Positions 1 through 4,893 of a stretch of 9,917 nucleotides of DNA are shown piece by piece. Made by a program: the position numbers and the translations under genes. The number at the start of each line of letters is the position of its first letter. Position 1 is the stretch's first letter. Location of the stretch: contig DAHVQS010000061.1 in assembly GCA_027317645.1 (NCBI GenBank), positions 1 through 9,917 of the forward strand, written 5' to 3'. The notes under the pieces are model-generated. The model was not told where the DNA came from. It saw only the letters and a program-made list of their open reading frames with translations, and did not search any database. Origin of the DNA: Paenalcaligenes sp021793095 (GTDB lineage Bacteria > Pseudomonadota > Gammaproteobacteria > Burkholderiales > Burkholderiaceae_B).

Positions 1-239
1 ATCAGCCCCGCAGCATGCAAGAGGCGGCCGCAGCGGGTTTTGATCTGCAAATTTCAGGCCACACCCATGGCGGGCAATTTTGGCCCTGGGGCTATTTTGT
101 ACGACTGCAACAGCCCTTTGTCGCTGGACTCGATCACTATGAAGACCTACAGATCTACACCAGCCAAGGGACGGGATATTGGGGCCCACCCATGCGGGTA
201 GGCGCCCGTTCTGAGATCACGCGCATCCGCCTTAAGTAA
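1..239 (+). CDS. Metallophosphoesterase, C-terminal part (5' end outside window)
   Basis: This is the last ~79 residues of a calcineurin-fold metallophosphoesterase of the YkuE/YaeI type. The open frame runs to the left edge and begins with QPRSMQEAAAAGFDL, so the ATG at 15 is internal and not the true start. The diagnostic motif is SGHTHGGQFWPWG: the GHTHGGQ histidines are metal ligands of the binuclear centre in this family. The segment LQIYTSQGTGYWGPPMRVG matches the usual end of YkuE-like proteins, where the loop before the last strand reads G-GxWGPPxR. Relatives are membrane-associated or exported phosphoesterases, some acting on UDP-diacylglucosamine or phospholipid head groups, but the substrate cannot be told from this fragment. 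The gene converges on the binding-protein gene at 289-1065, leaving a 49-bp gap with no clear terminator. Confidence 0.9.
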   Translation, partial: QPRSMQEAAAAGFDLQISGHTHGGQFWPWGYFVRLQQPFVAGLDHYEDLQIYTSQGTGYWGPPMRVGARSEITRIRLK

Positions 240-288
240 TCCATTAAATAATGCGAATAGCCACAGCGGATGCCACCCAAGCGAATCC
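240..288. other. Convergent gap without a clear terminator
   Basis: This 49-bp gap lies between the metallophosphoesterase stop and the stop of the PheC-like gene. It holds a small CATTA-AA-TAATG palindrome (242-253) and a repeated GCGAAT (253-258 and 281-286), but no GC-rich stem with a T run on either strand. Confidence 0.4.
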
Positions 289-1065
289 CTATTTGAGCCA
301 GTTGTTTTGGGCCTCGTCTAACACCCCACGGGTATCCATCAAATCCCAAGCAAAGCGCATGACGCGTGTGAAGTCAGCATCATCGGTGGGCAATAAAAAG
401 CCCAGCTCATCCTGTGGCGTCAGCGGGTCATCCACGAACAACGCAGCCAAGCGGTCATCCTCATTGGCATAATGCAACGCCTCAAAGGTCTCGGTAATCA
501 TGATGTCCCCTTTGCCCTCAGCGATCAGGCCGGGGATCTCAGCATTATGCTCATGGGTAGAGACCTCGGCCTCGGTGAGGTTGTCTAATACAAATTGCTC
601 ATTGGTCCCACCTGGATTTTTAATCACATGCACACTGGGCTGGTTTAAATCCTCGAGGCTTTTGTATTTATCGGCCTCCGATTTGCGGGCCAGAGCGACC
701 TTGCCAAAGGGGGCATAGCCAGGGAGCATATCGACCTGCCCCAAGCGGGCAGCCGTACGGGTGATTCCCCCCACCGCCACATCAAATTTGTCTGCCTGCA
801 GGTCGTCCAGTAAATCAGGCCAGCTGGTCGGCACATATTCAATGCTGAGGTTAAGCCCATCGGCCATGGCCTCAATCACATCAATGTCATGTCCCTCGTA
901 CTCCCCGTCGTCATTTTTAATGGCAAAGGGTCGATAATCACCGGGGGTCCCCACTCGAATCACCTGCTCATCCATAATTTGATCCAAACGGGGGCCTGCG
1001 TGTGCTGCCGTGGCCACCCCAAATGACACCGCCAGGCCAGTCAAAAAACCCACAGCTTTTTTCAT
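289..1065 (-). CDS. Periplasmic cyclohexadienyl dehydratase-like / amino-acid-binding-fold protein
   Basis: This encodes 258 residues with a clear Sec signal peptide (MKKAVGF, hydrophobic core, cleavage after AHA at about 23), followed by a type-II periplasmic-binding-protein fold (SBP_bac_3). Several stretches resemble PheC cyclohexadienyl dehydratase of Pseudomonas, which converts prephenate or arogenate in the periplasm: RVGTPGDYRPF (37-47), VPTSWPDLLDDL (78-89), NPGGTNEQF (150-158), DIMITETFEA (187-196) and the C-terminal NNWL. GGITRTAAR (99-107) carries the arginine that binds the ligand carboxylate in amino-acid receptors. The start at 1065 has an AGGAG seven bases upstream; the in-frame ATG at 1095 would add ten residues before the signal peptide and lacks such a site. 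It lies 35 bp downstream of the methyltransferase gene, so the two are probably co-transcribed. No permease or ATPase of the amino-acid type is nearby, which favours an enzyme or a sensor over a transporter subunit. Enzyme versus binding protein is not settled. Confidence 0.85.
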   Translation of the reverse strand: MKKAVGFLTGLAVSFGVATAAHAGPRLDQIMDEQVIRVGTPGDYRPFAIKNDDGEYEGHDIDVIEAMADGLNLSIEYVPTSWPDLLDDLQADKFDVAVGGITRTAARLGQVDMLPGYAPFGKVALARKSEADKYKSLEDLNQPSVHVIKNPGGTNEQFVLDNLTEAEVSTHEHNAEIPGLIAEGKGDIMITETFEALHYANEDDRLAALFVDDPLTPQDELGFLLPTDDADFTRVMRFAWDLMDTRGVLDEAQNNWLK

Positions 1066-1100
1066 GGAATGTCTCCTAAATTTGTTTTTAATCAAGCGTG

Positions 1101-1667
1101 TTAAGACTGCCGTTTTGCGATCAGAGTCGCAAACTGCAGTTGTGCGCCATTATGCATGGTACCGAGGTCCTCATTGTATTTGATAATTTCCCAACCCTCA
1201 TAAGCTGCTTTGAGCTGCCCCTCTTTGAATGTAAAAGGAAAAGGCATCGGGCAAGGATATTGGGCGGTATCCATGGCGCAAACGATGACATTATAGCCAC
1301 CTTGGCGCGTATGTTCTTGCATATTGGCGATCACCTCTGCAACGGTGGCTGGATTGAGAAACATCAACGTCACTGTACAGCCAATGAAATCGTACATTTC
1401 ACTGAGGTTGGCATCTTGTATATCGTAGACTTGAGCATTGAGATGACTCAAATTTTCTGCCTCGGCAATATCACGCAGCATCTGGATGGCTGTGGGGTTA
1501 TTATCCACTGCGGTGACCTCAAAACCTTGTTGCGCTAAAAACAGCGCATTGCGCCCATTTGAGCAGCCCATCTCGAGGGCCTTGCCCACAGGTGCCAGAC
1601 CTACCGCTGCCACAATTTCGCTATGGGCTGGGTTCAAACCATATTTTTCATTTAAATTTTCAGACAT
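1101..1667 (-). CDS. tehB: TehB-like SAM-dependent methyltransferase
   Basis: This is a 188-residue cytosolic class-I methyltransferase, close in length to E. coli TehB (about 197). It matches TehB as I recall it along the whole chain: EKYGLNPAHSEIV near the N terminus, SAM motif I LEMGCSNGRNALFLA (31-45), the acidic ribose-binding position VTAVDNN (Asp55), YDFIGCTVTLMFL (92-104), GGYNVIVCAMDTAQYPC (123-139), FPFTFKEGQL (143-152) and YEGWEIIKYNEDLG (156-169). TehB methylates tellurite and selenium or sulfur nucleophiles; the physiological substrate in most bacteria is uncertain. The usual glycine of motif I (GCGNGRN) is serine here, which seems tolerable. The start at 1667 has AGGAG eight bases upstream. 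It is the first gene of a probable two-gene unit with the PheC-like gene and is divergent from the FecB-like gene. No tehA transporter is next to it. Confidence 0.9.
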   Translation of the reverse strand: MSENLNEKYGLNPAHSEIVAAVGLAPVGKALEMGCSNGRNALFLAQQGFEVTAVDNNPTAIQMLRDIAEAENLSHLNAQVYDIQDANLSEMYDFIGCTVTLMFLNPATVAEVIANMQEHTRQGGYNVIVCAMDTAQYPCPMPFPFTFKEGQLKAAYEGWEIIKYNEDLGTMHNGAQLQFATLIAKRQS

Positions 1668-1737
1668 CAGAGACTCCTAGTGACACAAGCACTGCAAGTT
1701 TAGGACAACGCTGCCTGGCGGCACTCGATTCCCATGC

Positions 1738-1755
1738 AATGATTATGACAACTGT
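1738..1755. repeat. 18-bp direct repeat, copy 1
   Basis: AATGATTATGACAACTGT at 1738-1755 recurs as AATGATTATGAGAACTAT at 1788-1805 (16 of 18 identical). The offset is exactly 50 bp, nearly five helical turns. Copy 1 overlaps the putative -35 element of the plus-strand promoter and the putative -10 of the minus-strand one. Confidence 0.8.
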
Positions 1756-1774
1756 GCATGATTACTGCTATAGT
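1745..1774 (+). promoter_or_regulatory. Putative sigma-70 promoter for the fecB-like gene
   Basis: ATGACA at 1745-1750 matches TTGACA at five of six positions. TATAGT at 1769-1774 matches TATAAT at five of six and is preceded by TG-N (1766-1768), an extended -10. The spacer is 18 bp. Transcription would begin near 1781, leaving a very short leader of only a few bases before the GAGGA ribosome site at 1784-1788. Confidence 0.5.
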
Positions 1775-1787
1775 GTGCTTTTTGAGG

Positions 1788-1805
1788 AATGATTATGAGA
1801 ACTAT
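1788..1805. repeat. 18-bp direct repeat, copy 2 (over the start codon)
   Basis: This is the second copy of the 18-bp repeat. It covers the last base of the ribosome-binding site, both candidate ATGs (1789 and 1795) and the first codons of the fecB-like gene. If the repeat is an operator, binding here would block the start of transcription elongation; if it acts in RNA, it would affect initiation of translation. Confidence 0.75.
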
Positions 1806-2757
1806 TCGCAATACCATCCTGTCATCAATCATGGGCCCTGCCCTACTGGCCATTGGCCTGACTGCTGTCCACGCCAATACCTTTGAACTTGAACATAATG
1901 CCGGCACGCTACGCTTAGACGAGACGCCTCAAAAGATTGTCAGTTTTGAGCTCTCTCATCTAGATACACTCAACGCGCTGGGCATCGATCCTGTTGGAGT
2001 CCCCCAATCAGCTTATGCGGGGACATTAAAAAAGTTTAATCAAAGCCCGGTGGTGGGGACTTTATTCGAACCCGATTATGATTCTTTAAAACAATTACAA
2101 CCTGACTTGATTATCGCCGGCGGGCGCTCGGGCCCGGCGATCCCCAAGCTCTCGGAAATCGCGCCTACAGTGAGCTTTACCACTGACCCAAATGATTTCC
2201 TCAATAGTGTTGAACAATCCACCCTGCAGTTGGCCCGCGCCTTTAATAAGACTGACGAGGCCACTCAACACCTCGAGCAGTTAGAACAGCAAATTGCAGC
2301 GCTCTATGAAATTAACTCTGACAAAACTGGGGTGCTGTTATTTACTATTAACGGCCGCCTCATCCCACATGCCCCGGGTGATCGCTTTGGCTATGTGTAT
2401 GAGTTAACAGGGTTGCAATCGGTACTGCCGGAACGTAATACCGCCGAGCTGACACAGCCTCGTCCTGAGCCGGGCAGCGCCGAAGCCGAGGCAGCAGCCA
2501 TCAAAAATGCGACGGAGCTCAATGCCATTGCCCAAGCGGATCCTGACTGGATCATCATGCTGGATCGCGGGGCCATTAATAACGGCGAAAAAACTGCCGC
2601 AGAAACTTTGGCCGCGCATGACACCTTGAGCCAAACCCAGGCATTTAAAAATGACCATATTTATTATGCGGACCCCAACAGCTGGTATTTAGTCACGGGG
2701 GGTTTAAATAACCTCACCACCATAACCGCTGACATGATCGAAAAAATGCGCGAATAA
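1795..2757 (+). CDS. Siderophore-type periplasmic substrate-binding protein (FecB/CeuE-like)
   Basis: This 320-residue exported protein of the iron-siderophore binding family (type-III binding fold, FecB/CeuE/YclQ/FatB group) would capture a ferric chelate in the periplasm. It has a signal peptide ending in AVHA (about residue 26) and no lipobox cysteine. PQKIVSFELSHLDTLNALGIDPVGVP (45-70) is the hallmark first lobe, followed by EPDYDSLKQLQPDLIIAGG (92-110), the long linker helix around 133-172, GDRFGYVYELTG (195-206) and ADPDWIIMLDRG (248-259). DPNSWYLVTGG (293-303) has Tyr298 where CeuE-like proteins, as I recall, place an iron-coordinating tyrosine. The ATG at 1795 is preferred over 1789 because GAGGA (1784-1788) touches the 1789 codon directly but sits six bases from 1795. 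No FecCD-type permease or ATPase adjoins it; the next importer downstream is of another class. The ligand is unknown. Confidence 0.88.
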   Translation: MRTIRNTILSSIMGPALLAIGLTAVHANTFELEHNAGTLRLDETPQKIVSFELSHLDTLNALGIDPVGVPQSAYAGTLKKFNQSPVVGTLFEPDYDSLKQLQPDLIIAGGRSGPAIPKLSEIAPTVSFTTDPNDFLNSVEQSTLQLARAFNKTDEATQHLEQLEQQIAALYEINSDKTGVLLFTINGRLIPHAPGDRFGYVYELTGLQSVLPERNTAELTQPRPEPGSAEAEAAAIKNATELNAIAQADPDWIIMLDRGAINNGEKTAAETLAAHDTLSQTQAFKNDHIYYADPNSWYLVTGGLNNLTTITADMIEKMRE

Positions 2758-2792
2758 AAACGCGGATTAAAACCCACCACGAAGTGTGCCCC

Positions 2793-2843
2793 ACCGCAAA
2801 TGGTCATGAGTTGAAGCGCTGCAACGACGGACTCATTTGCGGT
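2793..2843. repeat. Imperfect hairpin with 10-bp perfect arms
   Basis: ACCGCAAATG (2793-2802) is the exact reverse complement of CATTTGCGGT (2834-2843). Inside, AGT (2809-2811) can extend pairing with ACT (2831-2833) around a six-base bulge, or ATGAGT (2806-2811) can pair with ACTCAT (2831-2836) instead. The loop contains the near-palindrome TTGAAGCGCTGCAA (2811-2824). No T run follows on either strand, so it is not a typical intrinsic terminator. It could be an RNA structure, a protein site or a remnant of a mobile-element end. Confidence 0.6.
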
Positions 2844-2879
2844 AAATATTATGGGCAAAATCCCTATAAATAACCTTGT

Positions 2880-2892
2880 AGCTGTAAGTTTT
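2880..2892. repeat. Left arm of 13-bp inverted repeat
   Basis: AGCTGTAAGTTTT at 2880-2892 is the exact reverse complement of AAAACTTACAGCT at 2998-3010. The arms enclose 105 bp of AT-rich sequence. A second short complementary pair lies inside: TTGAGT (2901-2906) and ACTCAA (2944-2949). Confidence 0.8.
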
Positions 2893-2997
2893 AAGAATTT
2901 TTGAGTCTAAAGATACATATAAATTGTATTGGCCTAAAAAAATACTCAACCCTAAGATAAATAAAGAAATATTAATAGCCAATACCGCTCTCAGCTC

Positions 2998-3010
2998 AAA
3001 ACTTACAGCT
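2998..3010. repeat. Right arm of 13-bp inverted repeat, abutting the permease start
   Basis: AAAACTTACAGCT at 2998-3010 ends one base before the ATG at 3012, exactly where a ribosome-binding site would be expected. None is visible, since the upstream bases contain no AGGA-like core. Pairing with 2880-2892 in the mRNA would bury the initiation region. Confidence 0.8.
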
Positions 3011-3011
3011 T

Positions 3012-3998
3012 ATGGATAGCCTCCGATTTTTTCTCACCGCTCTCAGCAGACAATCACTACGTGCATTACCCACTATTGGGGGCATTTTGCTGATCAATTT
3101 TTTCCTCTTGCAGCAGGTGCCGGGTGATGCCGTCGATATCATGGCCGCCGAAGCAGGTGGCGCCAGTGCTGAAAGCATGCATGCCATGCGCGAAGCCTAC
3201 GGGCTACTGGGCTCATGGTGGCAACAGCTAGGACACTATCTAGGGCAACTCGCCCAGGGTGATTTGGGCGTCTCGCCGCGCTTTAATGAACCGGTGATTA
3301 ATTTGATCTTTGAGCGTCTGCCCAACAGCCTGTTTTTAGTGTTCTCTGGGTTGAGTCTGGCCATTGTGGTCGGCTTGGTACTGGGCAGCTTAATGACGCG
3401 CTTTCACCGTCAAATCCCCGATCGCGTACTGTCTGTATTTAATTTACTGCTTTATTCAACCCCTGGGTTTTGGTTGGGCTTATTGCTGATCTACGTTTTT
3501 TCAGTGCAATTGGGTTGGCTACCTGCCATGGGGCATGCCAGCATCAACACAGATCTCAGCCACTGGGCTTGGTTTCAAGATCGATTGAAACACGCCATTC
3601 TACCTGTCTTAACGGTTGCGACCTTCTTTATCGCCGTGTATGCGCGTTTGACTCGAGCCAGCCTCCTCGATATCGAGGAAGCCGAATACATCCGCACTGC
3701 CCGTGCCAAGGGATTGGCCCCCTGGCGGATCACCTATTTTCACCGTCTACGCAATGCGCTCATCCCCGTCAGCACCATGGCGGGAGTGCACTTTGCCGCA
3801 TTATTTGGCGGGGCCGCGGTCACCGAGACGGTTTTTGCTTGGCCAGGCATCGGCCGCCTCACCCTACAAGCCGTAATGACTCGTGATTTTCAATTGCTCT
3901 TAGGCATTTTACTGTTTTCATCGTTGGTCGTGGTCATCGTCAATGTTTTAATCGATGTCTTTCAGCAATGGCTGGATCCTAGAATTCGCACTGAATAA
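3012..3998 (+). CDS. Dpp/Opp-type ABC transporter permease (DppB-like)
   Basis: This is a 328-residue inner-membrane permease of the peptide/nickel importer class, DppB-like subunit. Its N-terminal membrane segment (about 19-35) is followed by QQVPGDAVDIMA, the usual GDP-like turn (normally PGDP) of DppB proteins. The periplasmic segment 50-95 carries LGVSPRFNEPV, and further membrane spans lie around 105-127, 140-165, 196-212, 255-272 and 293-315. The cytoplasmic EAA coupling helix is EAEYIRTARAKGLAPWRI (223-240), which contacts the ATPase. AVTETVFAWPGIGRL (269-283) and the LDPRIR end (321-326) are standard. The start at 3012 is the only start codon after the in-frame TAG at 2976, yet no Shine-Dalgarno sequence precedes it. 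It heads a cassette with the next permease four bases downstream. The transported solute cannot be read from the permease. Confidence 0.93.
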   Translation: MDSLRFFLTALSRQSLRALPTIGGILLINFFLLQQVPGDAVDIMAAEAGGASAESMHAMREAYGLLGSWWQQLGHYLGQLAQGDLGVSPRFNEPVINLIFERLPNSLFLVFSGLSLAIVVGLVLGSLMTRFHRQIPDRVLSVFNLLLYSTPGFWLGLLLIYVFSVQLGWLPAMGHASINTDLSHWAWFQDRLKHAILPVLTVATFFIAVYARLTRASLLDIEEAEYIRTARAKGLAPWRITYFHRLRNALIPVSTMAGVHFAALFGGAAVTETVFAWPGIGRLTLQAVMTRDFQLLLGILLFSSLVVVIVNVLIDVFQQWLDPRIRTE

Positions 3999-4002
3999 AC
4001 CA

Positions 4003-4893
4003 ATGAATACCGATACGCATTTACTGCTAAACACTGCCAAAACAACTGGCCCTGGCGCTACAGTGGCCAAAGCCATACGTGCACTGCTACGTACTCTATT
4101 TCAATTAAATGGTGTGCTCATACTCTTAGTCATCCTCGCACTTACCGCTTGCGCATCTTGGCTAACGGCGCATCATCCATTGGATATGGCGGGCATGCCG
4201 TTGTTCCCCCCTGGGCAAGATACCGCGCATTGGTTAGGTACTGATTCCATGGGACGTGATGTGTGGGCGGGTTTGTTATACGGGGCGCGCACCTCCCTAT
4301 TCATTGGGGTCGGAGCTGCCTCCATCAGCCTCGGTATTGGCATAGTGGTCGGGCTGTGCGCAGGCTACTTTGGGGGCTGGCTCGCACAGATGCTAAACCG
4401 CCTCACCGCACTTTTTCAAACCATTCCAGCCTTTTTGTTGGTCATCGTACTGGTCACTATTTATCGTCCTACCTTATCCACCATCATGGTGGCGATCGGA
4501 TTGGCCTCTTGGCCCGAGATCGCACGCCTGACTCGCGCAGAATGCCGCCGCATCAAGGCCTTAGAGTTTATCCAAGCCGCCCGCAGCGCTGGTTTTTCTC
4601 ATCGTCACATCATGATCCGTGAAATCCTGCCCAATGCCTTGCCCAGTATTGTTGTGAGCAGCTCCATCCTCATTGCACATGCCATTTTAATGGAGTCCGG
4701 CTTAGCATTTTTAGGGCTGAGCGACCCCAATGTCGCCAGCTGGGGAGCCATGATCAGCAGCGGCCGCGAGCAACTCAGCTCGGCATGGTATCTCACAGCC
4801 ATACCCGGTGTGGCCATCGCGTTAACGGTACTGGCTTTTAACCATTTGGGAGATCAACTCAATGACCGCTTTAACCCCCGCCAACGTTCTTAA
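4003..4893 (+). CDS. Dpp/Opp-type ABC transporter permease (DppC-like)
   Basis: This is a 296-residue partner permease. The first membrane span (about 36-55) is preceded by a 30-residue cytoplasmic leader. The DppC signature LGTDSMGRDVWAGLLYGARTSL lies at 78-99, followed by spans around 100-120, 141-158 and 160-172. The EAA loop LEFIQAARSAGFSHRHIMIREILPN is at 187-211, then ESGLAFLGLSDPNVASWGAM (231-250) and the end NHLGDQLNDRFNPR. I chose the ATG at 4003, four bases after the upstream stop. The in-frame ATG at 3955 would overlap the DppB-like gene by 44 bases and add a leader not expected in the family. Ribosome-site complementarity is poor, which suggests translational coupling to the upstream gene. 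Its last 32 bases overlap the longest form of the ATPase gene. Confidence 0.93.
   Translation: MNTDTHLLLNTAKTTGPGATVAKAIRALLRTLFQLNGVLILLVILALTACASWLTAHHPLDMAGMPLFPPGQDTAHWLGTDSMGRDVWAGLLYGARTSLFIGVGAASISLGIGIVVGLCAGYFGGWLAQMLNRLTALFQTIPAFLLVIVLVTIYRPTLSTIMVAIGLASWPEIARLTRAECRRIKALEFIQAARSAGFSHRHIMIREILPNALPSIVVSSSILIAHAILMESGLAFLGLSDPNVASWGAMISSGREQLSSAWYLTAIPGVAIALTVLAFNHLGDQLNDRFNPRQRS

Larger units (their letters stand above)
1668..1794. promoter_or_regulatory. Divergent control region between tehB-like and fecB-like genes
   Basis: This 127-bp spacer must drive both divergent units. Its right half is dense in signals. There is a perfect 6-bp dyad CATGCA-N16-TGCATG (1733-1738 and 1755-1760), and the first copy of an 18-bp direct repeat (1738-1755) lies inside it. 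A plus-strand promoter-like pair lies at 1745-1774. On the minus strand, TGTCATAAT (extended -10, hexamer 1742-1747) could serve the tehB-like gene, but no good -35 accompanies it. The minus-strand -10 and plus-strand -35 overlap, so one bound protein could control both units. Resemblance to a Fur box is only partial (about 8 of 14 informative positions of the 7-1-7 model around 1740-1754). Confidence 0.55.
2758..3011. other. 254-bp intergenic region before the transporter cassette
   Basis: There is no convincing gene here. The left part (to about 2850) has coding-like composition and holds a 10-bp inverted repeat with a structured loop. The right part (about 2850-2990) is distinctly AT-rich, as in promoter regions. 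TATAAA occurs at 2865-2870 and 2918-2923, and a weak pair TTGGCC (2929-2934) / TAAGAT (2953-2958) has an 18-bp spacer, but none is a persuasive promoter. A 13-bp inverted repeat spans 2880-3010. No stem followed by a T run is present, so I see no intrinsic terminator for the fecB-like gene. Confidence 0.6.

Noticed and set aside
289..1095. Start of the PheC-like gene at 1095
   Set aside because: It adds ten polar residues before a normal signal peptide, while AGGAG is correctly spaced for 1065.
1098..1538. 146-residue plus-strand open frame opposite the tehB-like gene
   Set aside because: It is a reverse-strand shadow of a clearly recognisable methyltransferase; no family features.
1101..1667. 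Tellurite-resistance island
   Set aside because: Only a TehB-like methyltransferase is present; there is no tehA or ter gene and no mobile-element sign.
1736..1775. Fur box upstream of the siderophore-binding gene
   Set aside because: Only one half-site (TGATTAT) is close to the consensus; the other half matches poorly, so I describe the repeats without naming Fur.
2793..2843. Integron attC site or hammerhead ribozyme
   Set aside because: The RYYYAAC/GTTRRRY core of attC and the CUGAUGA/GAAA core of hammerhead are both absent.
2757..2870. Open frame reading ...CPTANGHELKRCNDG... with two further cysteines
   Set aside because: It has no start codon or ribosome site, is very short, and falls within the inverted repeat; probably chance.
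3955..4893. Start of the DppC-like gene at 3955
   Set aside because: It would overlap the upstream gene by 44 bases and add a non-family leader; the ATG at 4003 directly follows the upstream stop.
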